Source: Metellina segmentata (taxonomy: Eukaryota; Arthropoda; Arachnida; Araneae; Tetragnathidae). Taken from it: DNA of 64,000 nt. Within the stretch, counting starts at the first letter, position 1. The number at the start of each line of letters is the position of its first letter. The notes beneath the pieces were generated by a model. It worked only from the letters and a program-made list of their open reading frames with translations. It did no database searches and was not told where the DNA came from. Of this stretch, positions 23,038 to 36,065 are shown piece by piece. Location: assembly GCA_947359465.1 (NCBI GenBank), contig OX375881.1, forward strand, positions 77,841,914-77,905,913. Reading direction: 5' to 3'. The translations under genes were made by a program, and so were the position numbers.

Positions 23038-25779
23038 CTGCAGGTGAGAAATTTTGGGAACTAATGCTCGGATATACTTTGATTTTGCACAAATCTAAAG
23101 AGCTATTTTTTATTGAACGCTTTAGGGGATATTAATTAAAAGGAGGAAACTGGACCTACCTCTCTATTGCTTCAAGCTATTTGTACTCGAAAGGGAGAAT
23201 CCAAAACATTGCCACTTTTATATTGCTTGCTTTAGAATATTGAGAACCAATCTAAACCAATTGCATTCGAATGAAATGTTTAGATCTCGTAGATAAAAAT
23301 TTTAAGCTCTTTTTCAGTTGATGTTATAGGAACTGTGTTTGTCAGGTAACTAGTGAAAAACACGATGTAGCCAAATTGTGATGGGTACTGTAGCTTACTC
23401 GATGAAAATAAAATTGATGTTACATTAGTGTTTGCAAATGAAAAGGAATAATCGCCTATAATCATATGCAATTACGTCAATGTAATTGCGTTTTTAGATT
23501 AGATTTAAAATGTGTTTCGAAGAAACGTAATCATTATTAAAACTTAAGTGAACTAATTAGGTCAATTTTTTTTAGCTATCGAATTCTAAAATTACACTTC
23601 CTTTAAGTAAATATTGATCGTACCCGCAAATATATGTGCATGGGTTTTATTTTTTATACATGAAATATATGTATAAATGTAAATATACGTGTGTCAAAAA
23701 AAAATTCGAACTATGATCGTATATGTAACGGCTTTTAAATTAGAACATGATGTAATTTCTGTTTTCCAAACATTAAATAATGTAACTTGTAACTATTTAC
23801 TCCTAAATAAATTAGAGAGTGAGGAAACGGATTTTTATTTATTTTTAGTTTGTTCACATACAACGGTAGTTGAGTTGAAAACTTTAATGAAGTTTTGTTA
23901 ATTGAAAAGATCAATCACATTGCGTGTTAGTTAAGGCAATTAAAAACGCTTCATTCTCGTTACTCTAATCAATCAAATCACAATAAATGTTCCAATCCAT
24001 CACAGTGGATTAAAGTTGGTGCCAAGTCTAAAGTGCTTCATCGGAAGCTTAGTTCTGATTCATAATTCCACTCCACAACTGTTCTGCTGTATAATTTTAA
24101 TTAATCATCAATTCATTTTGTGGTGGTATTTACTCACTATTATGATGGAAGTACTCAAACGTTTAATTCGCTTCATAAACTTTCATCTACATACCGCTTC
24201 TGTTCACAGAATTTGGGAAGACCAGTTACCTATCCTTTTATTAAATTAATTGAATGTACGAGTCCGTTGCATCTGTAAAGCTAAGAGAGGCTTTATATTC
24301 TCATAGTGGGGAGTTATAGTAGGAATCCAGTTGTGTTGACAATGTAAATTGATCTATTTAAAGTAAGATGTTTAATGACTTTATATGAGCGTACTCTGAA
24401 TGTCTGTATAATGTATAGGTTTGATAGATATGTCTTTCACTCGAAGTCATAATACTGTTTTAACTACACAATAATAAGCAATATAACCGTGATTGAAAGT
24501 TAAAAATCTAACTTAAAAATTAAATATAAATTTAGAAACGACACAAAGATAACATTACACATAACATTGAATATGAAAATAATTTGATTTAGGATTATTG
24601 TTGTAGAAAATAAAATTTGTATCAAGTTAAAAGTTACATTGAATGCCGTGATTAAAGGACTGTTTAAATACATTCATTAGTAAGTTTTCTGTAAGCCTAG
24701 GTACATGGAGGAAGTGTTTGTATGATAGACGAATTCCTTCACTTTTTATGGCGACATTTTAAGATTACTCGAAAAAGAGTTTTGTTGTAACGGAAGTTAA
24801 ATCCTCCTTCTCCGAAGGTCTGTTCGTAAATACTGAAATTCATAGAATAAAAATAAAAGTAGAGTCAGCAATGGCAAACATTTTATGTCCCCGTGATCAT
24901 CTGACCAAACCTAGTATAGTGATGTGACTCTAAGAGTACTTTCATTTGCCGGTCTAAACGAACATTCATATCCTTATTGGTCATTCACAACTTTTTGTTA
25001 CCACTCTATAAAAATAAGCATTAACACACTTGAGACATTCTTAAAATGTGGGAACACAAAATGTTAACTATGAATGATTTAAAAAAATTTCAAATTTAAC
25101 ATTAATACTTTTTTTCAGCATTGTTTATAGGCCTAGAATACAAAATACAATCTTTCAAAGACATGAGCTGTTCTGCAAAGTTACTAATTAAAACATTTAC
25201 GTAGGTTACAGATTTTTGACATTGTATTCCTGTAGGTTACATATTTGGACATTGCTGGTCTTTACGTTACACAACTTTGGCATTTCCCAAGTCTAATGAA
25301 AAATAATAAATTAGCTATAAATTGTCAATGCTTTAAAATTAGAGTAGATTTGAATATATTTTTAAATTAGAATTTTTTTTCTCCAGATTTTCAAATCATG
25401 GATTTGTTTAATTATGTAAAGTTTTATTACTAATTCCGAAAATTTTGGGTTTGTTCGATTTTTGTGATTTTTTATGTAATATATTTACACATACAAAAAG
25501 GAAAACATGACCGTAAAAAAATAACTTTATCATTGAAAACTCCTGGAAAAGTTATAATCCTATAGAATTAATCAGGACAAAAACGTTCTAGAAATGTAAG
25601 TTCCATCTTAAAACATTTATTCAAAGGATCATTGCAGCCATAAAGTAGAAAATAAAAAAGAACGAAAAATATTATTTAAAAAATAAATTATTGCCATTCG
25701 TATTGAGATTGTTGGTACATCATCTCCAAAATTGCGTAACTATTGACTCCGTCGCCATTTCACATCCATCGATTACGTT
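23038..25779. other. Long AT-rich stretch, nothing recognised
   Basis: Several 60-77-codon frames occur on both strands (for example 23689-23901 and 24016-24249, +) with no recognised product. No tandem repeat was noticed. Confidence 0.6.
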
Positions 25780-26125
25780 TGCTGGACATGTTTCGATAAA
25801 AAAAAAAACTATTAAAACGATGAAAGGAATATAGTAATTAAATTTGTTTTAATGTTTTGGCACATTGTCACTTTTGTGACACAAATTAAATCGGCAAAAA
25901 AATTGGCAATTCGATCGTACACGTTACCTGGACACGTGCTTAATAATGGCGTTATTTTTAATAATGGTTAAATTAATAATGGTATATATGTATCTGCTAA
26001 ATTGTCTTTATTTTTCTTTAAAAAACTAGAAATCGTTTAAAAGGAGATAGTAATTAATTTATTTTTATATTTTGGGACCTACGTAACATAAATTAAATCG
26101 TCAAAAAAATTGACAATTCTATTGT
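25780..26125. repeat. Diverged ~207-bp tandem duplication
   Basis: AAATTAAATCGGCAAAAAAA at about 25883 recurs as AAATTAAATCGTCAAAAAAA at about 26090. It is preceded in both by ATAGTAATTAA followed by TTTTAAT/TTTATAT, and then TTTGG. Confidence 0.7.
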
Positions 26126-27155
26126 TAAAGGATTTTGACAACGCATTTTTAAAAATAAGAAGCGTATATTTACGACAAAGAAAATGCACAAAATACATAA
26201 AAATGCATTAAAATGTTTAAAAAGTATTTTTAAAGACAAATAAATGCAGTTTAAAGTACTTACAAATATATTTTCTGTTTCAGGTATAGAGCTATTCCCA
26301 TCGTTACTTTTGGACATCGCGAAACATGCTAAATAACTTTAGTATTGTTTCTTTGTTAAATTTTCAAAATTTTAAACTAATGATGTCATCTACTAATTAA
26401 AATAGTAAACAAACTATCCTTATACTCTATATATTTACCATATTTTTTTGCAATTCTGGAAAACACATTATAATTTATTTTCTTGGTGGTACTGTATTAG
26501 TTAGCATTATAGATGTCGAAAATCAGACATTTTTAACTAAATAATTTAATTTTAAGGGGATGTTTACAACAAACTATTGTAATAAATAATATTAATTATT
26601 GTCTCTGAACAGAACTAAAAACCCATTGAGAAAAAAAATTAATAATTAGAATTAAATTTATTTGATGTCAAAGCTTAAATTTATGAAATGCGTCTTGTTC
26701 TCACCTTTTGAGAACTACCCACTGACCTTCTTATGACATGTTTTTATTGCTAAACCAAGCGATACATGCCAAACCTGTCTATGAAGTTATTTTATCAAAT
26801 ACCAACCACATGACTGCTTTCGACATGGTTACACTTTTCGAAGTTCCTCTCAAAAGCAAGTCTACTTATATTTCACATCTATGCTGCAATCCCCTTCCGT
26901 AATCACTAGTAATTGCACGTCCACTCCAAATAGATACTTAATATCATAATAATAGTGAAAATCGATTCCTCTAGCGTTTGAATTCACGAGCTGTGTTCAC
27001 CAGTCTGACGAAAGTACTGGAATTGTGTAATCACCACACACATGTTTTAGACTCTAATCGTGTTACCATATCAATGGAAGGCACAGTGATCACAAGTCGA
27101 CATAAGAGCTGACTGGTGAAATTCTGGCAATTCTGTCGTTGTTGAACGCTCCACG
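26126..27155. other. AT-rich DNA grading into unique sequence
   Basis: No gene or element was seen. The part from about 26990 is less AT-rich and leads into the next minisatellite copy. Confidence 0.55.
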
Positions 27156-27330
27156 TGGTTTTTACGAGATATCTCGTCTATCGAGATCTGATCTATTTTG
27201 ATAATGACGAGATATCTTCGTCATCAAGATATTGTTGATCATTTTATGATACAGAGGTCAAGATCGAACTATTTTTTTTCTAATAACGATATACCTCGTT
27301 CATTAAGATCTGACCAGTTTTCTTTGTGAA
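27156..27330 (+). repeat. Diverged copy of the GAGATATCTC minisatellite
   Basis: ACGAGATATCTCGT (a perfect palindrome) and CGAGATCTGATC are followed by ATGACGAGATATCTTCGTC and further units. The order matches the 21.87-kb copy. Confidence 0.75.
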
Positions 27331-28749
27331 TGAGGGTAGTCAATACCACCAATAAAAATTATCAACAAAACGGCCTAATCCATTGTTGACTGATACTTCT
27401 GTATAATTGTTATAAAAAGATTCATTTGACCTTTGAAGTGAAGTATTCTTTTCTTATAGACCAACAAAAAAACACATACACGTTTTAAAACAATACTTTT
27501 ACAGAGTAGACTTTACTTATAAAATTATTGAAAAGGGTTGCTTTGTTTGTTTTCATTGCTATAGAGGATATTTGCTACCTTAGATCTAATTAAGCAAACG
27601 GTAAAGATAAGTGCAAAATACAATTACAAAGGTTCGAAGCTTCCTATTTTTATTAAGTGTAATTTAGAGTGTTTATCTAATTTGAGTATGCGCTTGATAA
27701 CAAATTGTATAAATCAATAAACAGAAGTTTTCATAACTACTTCTTTCAAAAACCAACTCATCCCGGCATTTTCAAAGAAGTTCTACTTCTATCTAAACTA
27801 AAACAGTGTCAGCAGTAATGAATACAAATGAAAAGAGCATCTTGAAGAACCATTAAAAACATCTTAATCAGAACGTCGGTAAAGACTATCAAAGAATACG
27901 CCAGAAGAACAAAAAGGCGTGAAGAATCATAGAGAATATTAGATGAAAGGAATTTAGTTTTGCTGAGAACAGCGCTGCTCACATCATTGAAGACGAGATT
28001 GTCCTTTGATGTCCGTTACGGAAATCTATATACGTTGTTTAAAATCATGGTATTTTCTTAGCTTATACGTAATCTGATCTCAGGTAAATTCTTTTAGTCA
28101 TGATCAAGTAAAAAGATCACCTCACAAAAAAATCCTTGAAGGAATTATATACTTTGTTCTAGTTTCCAAAAGAAGTTCCCATTCTTTAAGAAAAAGTATT
28201 TGTTTTTGTCAAGAAACAAATGCGAATTATTCGTCTGTGTATAATCATAGCGCTAACCTGAAAAAGTGTTGTTTTTATTTTAAGTTTAAATAGAATTCCA
28301 TTTTAAAGAAACTTTTTTAGGTTAGAAGTTACAAATCTTCGAAAACACTGATTAAACAAGTGAATAAACAATTTAATTCCATGTTGACTAAATAAAAAAA
28401 AAGGTTTTGAATTTTGCGAAGATTTTGATACCATTTACAATTTTTACTGCGATGAATTCTAATTTATAACAAAATTATCATGCAAATAACGTTGAGAGAT
28501 GTACTTCGTATTTATAGCCCTACATTGCTAAAGTTTCTATTTGAAAATATTTTTTCAAACTCAATTTTTTCAACCGTTTTACTTTCAGAAAATTATTTTT
28601 ACAATAGCATGCCAAAATATATTTAAAAACTTATATAGTTAAATATATCTTAGGGTATTTTTACATCATTGAAGATCTTGATTTAATTTTTAACCATAAT
28701 TTATCAATCCGAATCGATATATCAATTCGAAAGGAATTTTTAAAGACAT
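27331..28749. other. AT-rich DNA, nothing recognised
   Basis: No element or convincing frame was seen. Confidence 0.6.
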
Positions 28750-29170
28750 AATAAATAATTCTTGTTGTTGTTTCTCATGCTTGCACTGGCAGACCAGAGG
28801 AGTGCCAGGCCCGTCGAAGACGACGAGGGGGGTGCGCCTTCCACGTTATTGAGCCCCATTGGAAGGAAGTCCGACTTTGCTCGACATACATGACACATCC
28901 GTTTTACAGGATTCATTCACTTCCCTTTCATACATCCATTCACTCACACATATCGTAATTTAGATCCCAATCAGAGGACGATAACCCCTCTGATCAGGTA
29001 CCCCCAGAGGTATTGATTTGGTATGGGAACATGGGGGCCATTGTGACCACGACCTATTTAACGTGCCCCAGTCACCATTAGTGAACACGACGGTCTTTAG
29101 CCAGGTCGAAGCGCCGATCTCGCAATCATCAGAATTGCAGGCTCCGCCGAGGACAGAATAAATAATTCTT
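28750..29170 (-). mobile_element. SINE family A, 5'-truncated copy with 14-bp target duplications
   Basis: The direct repeats AATAAATAATTCTT at 28750-28763 and 29157-29170 bracket a 393-bp body. The body matches the full-length copy at 44904-45285 through TGACACATCCGTTTTACAGG, the TTTAACGTGCCCC core and the GCGCCGATCTCGCAA region. The tRNA-derived head (about 50 bp) is absent, so 5' truncation happened at insertion, consistent with target-primed reverse transcription. About 100 bp at the 3' end differ from the other copy. Confidence 0.9.
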
Positions 29171-30721
29171 TACATAATAAAGTTATATATATTGCACCAA
29201 ATTAACAAAATATCCCAAGAATGATGTTGATAAATTCTGAAAAATTTCTGAATGATATGAGTAATATAAAGAATATTTAAGTATATAAGTCCTCTGAACG
29301 TGGTTTGAAATTACAATGAGTTGTTGTTGGATCTTTCTCTTCGGCATTGATTCTAGATTGTCTACAATAACCCGTTATGTTGCACCTCATTGCGACCTTA
29401 ATTACAATACCTACCTTTAAAAGAGATTTACAATGAAAACAAAAGAAAAACAGACGGAAAACGTGATTCCTACTTCCTGTGAACCAAGTGTTTTCTTATG
29501 AAGCATAAGGGTTTTACTTTAAAATATATTTTATCGCCGTTTTGGTATAGATTGTAGTTCGTATAACTGTCGTTGATCAACTAATTCTCTTACAAAAATT
29601 CCTAACCCATTCTTATGAATTATTATTGTAGACGTGCTGAAATTGTAAAAAAAAAAATGGCCATCACGTACGGAGTACGTAAAACATGCACGTTCCACCA
29701 CATAAACGCTACCTCCACGTACATTTACCTAGGCGAAAAATGCATCTCCTGCCACACGAGCGCTATTAGAAAGGCATAAAATACAAGAAAGTTTCACCTC
29801 AGAATTTCATAAATTCAACACTTTCCTTTCGAAACAAATTGCTTTCTAAATAAGAACGCACGAAAAATGGCACAGCTAGAAAGAACAGAAACCTGACTTT
29901 CTAGGAGCGAAGTGGTCAAATTGAAATTTTACAACTCCACGTAGCATTTTTCATTCCATATATATTTTCAATTTCAAAATCCTTCGTGGGTGACATGAGA
30001 CTATCTGACTGACCTTAAAAGCCCTTATGTATATAGTTGTCAACGTCCTTTCTGGGGGGGGGGTGTAGCATATATGTTTCACTCCAGGTCTAAAATAAAC
30101 AGGCTTCTGCAAGCAAAGTAATATTTTTGTAGCATATAGTGATCTCAGAATGTTGGCATACCTTAGATTTCTGTGGTTTTGGTGTATTAAATGGTGGAAC
30201 ATTCACATTTGCTTTGCGTAATGAATAAAAGGACGACTGGACTACGACATGAAACTTGTTGATCAGCAAGCAGAACTGCTTGTTTTTCATAGATGGCATG
30301 AATAACTGTCTGTACTTATTTGATGTAACCACCATAAGATAAATAGACTTTTCTAAAGTTGGTCCCAATGATTCACTGTGCCATATGAACTTCATATCAT
30401 ATAGTTTCGAAACTCAGATGTTATTGAGTTAAAATAGTAATTTCACGTATAAGCTGTAGATATAAATCGAAAAGGAGAAAAATTCTCACAAAAAACTCAA
30501 TGTACAGCAAATATGAATTGAAGAAAAACATTGTATGGTTCAAATATCTTTTAAAGATAGCTTTTTGATACTTTTGAGTGGTAAAAAAGCTTATACTGAT
30601 AGTATATAATACTTGATGCAGTATCTGTGATGAATCATAGCTGAAGAAATTTCAAGAATCGAAATACATTTATTCTAAACGTATTTAAATACCTCAAAGA
30701 GACATAATCTCCTTGGACTGT
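29171..30721. other. AT-rich DNA with a G10 run
   Basis: A homopolymer of about ten G residues lies at about 30054-30063. A short segment near 29730-29772 (AAAATGCATCTCCTGC) matches the reverse strand at about 44350-44375. Overlapping 83- and 101-codon minus-strand frames (29951-30395) have no recognised product. Confidence 0.55.
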
Positions 30722-30952
30722 CGTATCTCAAAGCGTAGTGGGTTTGCATTCTTATTAGAAGCTTATAAGACTTAGAAGGCTCAGCTTCGATTCGTGGAAT
30801 GTTCCCAGGGTGTATTTCTTACTTCTGTGTAAACCTTCCTTGTCTTGTCCATTACTTCAAGTTGTATGTCTTGTGTTTGGTGCAGTCAGGCCTAATATGG
30901 CCCTTGGGCCTTAATATCCGATCCAACCAACCATAACCTTAATTTGTTATAT
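30722..30952 (+). mobile_element. SINE family C, copy 2
   Basis: AAAGCGTAGTGGGTTTGCAT and GGCTCAGCTTCGATTCGTGG resemble decayed A- and B-box regions of a tRNA-derived head. The body CCCAGGGTGTATTTC...TGTGTTTGGTG and the tail GGCCCTTGGGCC...CCAACCAACC match 17600-17760. Confidence 0.62.
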
Positions 30953-31430
30953 TGTGAACTTTGGTTTGGCAGTTTCCACAATATTTATTGCTTTGTGAGA
31001 GAAGTAAGATCATCATATTTTACTAAGAAAACATGATACAGTTGTATAATTATAGAATGTATGTATTCTTATGTAACAATGTAGAATCCAAATAATAAGG
31101 AGTAGTAGTCTAACTATTATTATTGTTTTTTGAAAGAATTAAGATAGTTCTCTTTTTTTCAGAGTTGAGGGTAGGTAATTATTTTAATGAATGTCGATCT
31201 GGAGCATTACATCGGGCTATTGGCGATAGTTTAGGATCTAACTTAAAGGGATCCGATTCAGAATAGAAATATCTATAATTATATATTGTATAGACATGTT
31301 CCTTATATTACCTATATAAATTTACTTTGTATGCATTATATACCCCTTTATACCTTTATAATTACATAATGTGTAGTGATTGGTATATGTAATTCAATAT
31401 ACTAAATTGTTATTATTTTGTGAGAAAATG

Positions 31431-31433
<3 letters not shown>
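30953..31433. other. AT-rich DNA with a decayed SINE B tail
   Basis: At about 31205-31260, on the minus strand, CGGGCTATTGGCGATAGTTT resembles the reverse of the family B tail (ccgtcgCCAATAGCtcg). The rest is unremarkable. Confidence 0.4.

Positions 31434-31480
<47 letters not shown>
31434..31480. repeat. (AT)n microsatellite
   Basis: About 47 bases of uninterrupted AT. Confidence 0.98.
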
Positions 31481-31482
<2 letters not shown>

Positions 31483-31629
31483 TATACATCCTTCTACAAT
31501 TATAGACTAACAGAACGTATAGAGAATGTTAAGTTAAGTTTTATTCAATTTATTATTTCGCAACTGTAATTGTTCGTGGATTTGTAATTGCTGTTACCCT
31601 TTTCCTTTCATTTCACCCTAGTTTATTGC

Positions 31630-31765
31630 CGTGTGCCGTGCGAGATTGTTTGGTGTTGTCATCGGATCTTTCCATTGGGGATTGATCCCAAACCGTCGTC
31701 AATAGTCCGCAGTGTTGCTCTAGTACGACGTTAATTAAAATACCTTCTTGCACTCTTTCAGAGTA
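31630..31765 (+). mobile_element. SINE family B tail, best-preserved copy
   Basis: GATTGATCCCAAACCGTCGT, then CAATAGTCCGCAGTGTTGCT, then CTAGTACGACGTTAATTAAA define the family tail. The same order appears at 63560-63650 and, reversed, at 51377-51450. No head is visible, so it is 5'-truncated. Confidence 0.72.
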
Positions 31766-31917
31766 GAGTCAGATCTACAGTTATGGAATATAAACGCATA
31801 ATCTATAAATTCTATGAATAAAGCATTCTTTACAATATAAATTAAAAAAAGGCATTATATGCTTAAATACATTTTACGCTCTCATTGCATAGACGTATGC
31901 TTCATTTTCAATTCACT

Positions 31918-31972
31918 TTACTGTTGTGTTGCTCCAGTGTGACGTAAATTAAAAATACCAATACCATTTTAA
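31918..31972 (+). mobile_element. SINE family B terminal fragment
   Basis: GTGTTGCTCCAGTGTGACGT followed by AAATTAAAAATACC matches only the last ~45 bp of the family tail. Confidence 0.5.
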
Positions 31973-32099
31973 ACTTTGACAAAAAAAAATTGCATAATGT
32001 ATAGATTAATGTAGATTTTATTCAATATTTCATTTTACAAGAATAATTATTTTGTCATCGAATGGAGAGGAATCTTCCATTTTTATCGATTAGGTATGT

Positions 32100-32390
32100 A
32101 TATAGTTTTATAATGAATCTAAACCGAGCTATTGGCCACAGTCCGGGATAAATCCCGAAGGGATAGATACGAAGCAACAAACCTTGTGATTTTGAACCAC
32201 GGTTATATGATGAGATCAAAACCTGAGTGGCACCCCACACTCCAAACTTCAACAGAACTAAAACATGAATATATTTGACACCATGTAATATATAAAGTGT
32301 ACTAGTTCCCGTTTACACGACATTTTTTTTGTTGAACCGAGTTCTGAACTCGCTACCCCCCGGTTACTAACCCGTTACACGAGTAAAGTG
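32100..32390 (-). mobile_element. SINE family B, near full-length
   Basis: Read on the minus strand, a tRNA-like head (GGGTAGCGAGTTCAGAACTC with a B-box-like core, about 32335-32385) is followed by GTTTGGAGTGTGGGGTGCCA, then GATTTATCCCGGACTGTGGCCAATAGCTCG-type tail sequence split by small changes. The order of parts equals the copies at 51377-51660 and 45439-45745. Confidence 0.68.
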
Positions 32391-32589
32391 AGATCTGAAA
32401 TTCTAGAATGTCTAAGCATACTCTATTCATTCCATGTATTGATGTATATAGACGCATTCCACACATGATAGATATACAGACGCATTGCCTAATTATTCCC
32501 TCTTACATATTATAGAATTGTTAGATTATATAATAGATGATAGAGTTTAGATTTATAATAATCTTATCTTCAAAACAGAGGACATATTC
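32391..32589. other. AT-rich spacer, nothing recognised
   Basis: No element was seen. Confidence 0.6.
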
Positions 32590-33020
32590 TTTTTACACCT
32601 TCTATAATGAACAGTCTCCCTGAACAGTCTGTCAAGCAAATTCACTTCATTTTGAGGAAACCAGTCCAGCACACGTTTTGCAGTTTGACATGTAGCTCGA
32701 TCCTGTTGGAAAAAAAACATCATCGCCGTAGTATTGCCATAGAGTGGTCAAGGCACTTCATTTTCAGGAAACCAGTCCAGCACACATTTTGAAGATTGAC
32801 ATGTACCTCAATCCTGTTGGAAGAAAAAAAACATCATCGCCGTAGTATTTCCATAGTGTAGGCAAGGCTGAATTAACTAGAACGTCGATGTGCACCCGGC
32901 GTTCAAGGTACCAGATACATGACGCAATGGGCCGAGTACTACGCTGGAAAAACAACCCTACACTAAGATGGATTCTCCTTCGAATTTCTGCAGTGTCCAA
33001 ATACTTTTTTCCATATAGTG
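32590..33020 (-). pseudogene. Tc1/mariner-type transposase relic with one terminus
   Basis: The right end (32991-33020) read on the minus strand is CACTATATGGAAAAAAGTAT followed by TTGGACACTG, typical of Tc1-like inverted termini. Inward, the translation gives a GESILV-stop-GCFS segment, equivalent to the conserved VWGCFS motif with the Trp codon changed to TAG, then GPLRHVSGTLNA. After frame changes it gives GDDVFFFQQDRATCQTAKRV, with the QQD motif around the second catalytic Asp of the DDE/D nuclease. The first half of the protein is missing directly after the terminus, and the opposite terminus was not found. An internal 111-bp stretch is duplicated. It is inactive: stops, frameshifts and deletion are all visible. 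Confidence 0.88.
32643..32869. repeat. 111-bp tandem duplication inside the Tc1 relic
   Basis: CACTTCATTTTGAGGAAACC starting at 32643 recurs at 32754 (CACTTCATTTTCAGGAAACC). Both copies run through the QQD-coding segment to CATCATCGCCGTAGTAT. The two copies have already diverged at roughly one base in twelve. Confidence 0.95.
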
Positions 33021-35843
33021 GATATTATTATTTGCCCTTTGGAATTTTCTGTGGAGCACTTCTATTTTTCAAAGATGTTATAAATCTTCCATTTTTCATT
33101 TCGTCGTCTTATTTCATCCATCAAACATCTGAAGCTTCTAAAATCTAATGACGCCCTGTTAGTTCTTAGTAATTTACATATTAAGAAATATTTCTCTACC
33201 ATTAGAGATAACGAAGTCCTCATAGCAAATGAAGCTAATTGCCCAACTTTCTCAGCCAGAATGGTTAGATTGATCTTCTGTAGACAAGCACTTAATTATC
33301 TTGATTGGCCTGTCCTGACTTGATAATTATAGCTCATTTGCATTTAGGGGTGACTTAATGCTTCAGAGAATAAAAACCGGATCTTATGTAATTAAAAACA
33401 TGACACTGTCTTTATCTTCAAGGCGCTAATTAACAATTTTCTATTATGTGAATTACTTCTTTACGAGTTTTAGAGGATATTGTGCTAAGCAAGTTTTATG
33501 AACATCACTGTTTTCTAATATTTATGAATATTTAAAGAAACAAAAACTTTGAACAGTTTGTTAACTGTGCATATATATCCACTGACATAAATGGAATATT
33601 TACTTTACTTAGAGAATAGAAACATGTCATTGTAAATGCAGTGTCCCGCTTTGATAGTTTATCGAAAATATAATACCTATACTACTTTCTGAACGCAAGT
33701 ACATATGTTGTTTTATTATACATAACTCAACACTGTATGTACGAAATTGTTTTAACTTCAATTCTATGTGACGTTTTACTTGAGAATCGTTGGCGGCGCT
33801 GGTAAGATTTTTGTCACTTGCCATGGGTGTTCATACCACTCCTTTTGTTCTTGTATTGTGTCGTAGCTTGAACCAATAATGCCCTTAATCTATAAAACCA
33901 ATCCTACCATCATATAGTAATGTTCTTACTTAATTAGAATTATCTTAACACCTTCGATCTTTGGGCAGAATAGTGGGAAATAGTCAGGAGTGAGCACACG
34001 TTATATGAAGACTTAAGTGTAAGCATAAACTGTCTAGTGCAGAAAACAAATGTTATCTTCTTTAAACTAATATAAATCATTGCCAGTTATATGAGGTTTT
34101 TAGTTAAGTTTTGATATGAGAAGGATTTTCAGTGTAAGCAAACAAAATGGTTATTTTACCTCCACATCCCAAACTTTGGCTAATGAGGTTAACTTGAAAT
34201 AGGGTTTATTGCCTACTTGAAGATGTATGGGTGATGATGTTAAACTAATTGGAATTGATCTATTAACTGAGAATGTATTAATTGCGAATACATTATTTCT
34301 GTAAACTCGCTGAAATCGTTTTAGAAAAACAAGCCAAGTGATGTCATTCAGAAAGCGCCCACACACAAAAAGCATGTTTCGTTGCAAGAAAAACACCAAC
34401 GCCACCCTCTGCATCTATCTTGACGGGAAACGCCTCTCATTAGCGATATTCGAGTAACTTGTTACTAAAGTTACTCTACTAACGAAGATACGAAAGAGGT
34501 TACCAAGCATTAGGACAATTTGTATTCATTTTTACCAAAACCTCACTTAGTTGAATTATTTAAAAATTCCCGTTGTGTTTAGAGAAGGGAAATTGACTTC
34601 AGATCTGTAACTGTAACTGAAAAGGCAATGTACGACAAAGATTTTTTCCCATTACCTTAATATTATAGCTTCATTTCTGTTAGATATTGTCATCTCTGTT
34701 TAAAAACATGAATATTCCACACTTGACATATGTCTTATGTAGTAGGTTTTCAATGAACGATCCGCGGTTACAACTTTCGCAACTTTCTCAAATCTTCGAA
34801 ATAAAGTACTTCAAGTGTATCAGGGTCGCAAAATATACATCAAATAGAATCTAAAACAGACTATTACATCATAAGAAACTGCCTAGTGCTGGACCTTTTG
34901 GAAGCGTCACTTGCAGGGCAGGTGCATACTCCATCATGTCATCGAAATGCCGAATATATAATTTGATTGGTAATTATTTGACGCCAGATGCTGTTCTGTT
35001 CTTTCATTGCACACTTTACTACTACTTGAGAAGAACATGTTAAATAAAGGATCCTCTCCAAGTGGTGTTTGTCCAGATAGTCTGTGATTGTTTTTCGTCT
35101 TTTTCCTTGAACTTCCTTTAAGGGACTGCGATCAGAGCCAGTTGGAGCATGTTAGGACACAGAGGCAGATGGTGACGCTTTGTCACCGCGCTGGACTATG
35201 ATGATACATACTATTGTGTATTGATGTCGTGATGTTAATGTGATGATATAAATACTGTACATATTTCTTTATGTTCTTAACATAACAATAACTAAAATAT
35301 AATATCTTATATGTTGGTTGTCTTCTCCATGGGTACGATTCGTACTGTTTCTACGCTAACGTTTTGGAGTACCAGAGAAAAAAAATCCAGCAACTGAGTC
35401 GATTTTATTTTATGTCCGGATGTGCTGCGAATATCTATGTCTATACTTTCGGGATATTTCCGAAACGACATGTGCCTTAATTAACTGTAGAGCATTTCTG
35501 AGATTCTGAACATCTATGATTGTTAGAGCTCCGTATTAGTAAAAAAGGAAAATGAAAAGAGTGTAATCAAACAGAAATCCTGCAATTGCTTAAGAGTGAT
35601 ACCATAAATCGAAGTTACTTAATGTAACTAGTGATCATTCTGTCCTATGAGTGTCACTTGTAATATTCTCCTCCAATGTATGTAAAGAAGAAAATAACTA
35701 TCATTGAACCGTAAATATGAAGTAGAACATAAAATCTGATTCTTGAAGAATGGAGACTGAATGCACATGACGATCTTCAGACACTGTCTGGATTGAGATA
35801 TGTTACTCAATAAATCTGGTATTTATCAATCATCTCAATTATT
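33021..35843. other. AT-rich DNA, little recognised
   Basis: GATTTTCAGTGTAAGCAAAC at about 34126-34145 resembles the dispersed repeat at 61.75 kb. GGTGACGCTTTGTCACC near 35170 is a short hairpin. Frames of 60-87 codons have no recognised product. Confidence 0.5.
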
Positions 35844-36065
35844 ATGTGGAGTAACCTTTTAGTACCCATTTTAACCTATATTTTGTTATCATCTGTTACA
35901 AAATCTCCAAGACATACACGTAAGGACCATATTAAGGCCAAGTTGCGCCAGATACAAGATGTAATGGAGAGAAGAAAGCAAAGAAATATTTTTGTTCATC
36001 CTTTGGTTGTGATCTTCATGGTTACCAGAGGCAGGAATCCCCACGAGAAAATAACAGATTGCTAG
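35844..36065 (+). CDS. Short frame with signal-peptide-like start, doubtful
   Basis: The 73-codon frame begins MWSNLLVPILTYILLSS, which has the short polar start and hydrophobic core of a secretion signal. A charged stretch with many Lys, Arg and Gln follows (about residues 20-45). A GTAAGG within the frame (about 35922) could be a splice donor, making the first ~25 codons a signal-peptide exon. Nothing identifies the product. In AT-rich DNA such frames arise by chance, and no upstream promoter or downstream exon was found. Confidence 0.1.
   Translation: MWSNLLVPILTYILLSSVTKSPRHTRKDHIKAKLRQIQDVMERRKQRNIFVHPLVVIFMVTRGRNPHEKITDC

Noticed and set aside
30054..30063. G-quadruplex in the G10 run
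   Set aside because: A single homopolymer without further G-runs nearby; no support for a folded motif.
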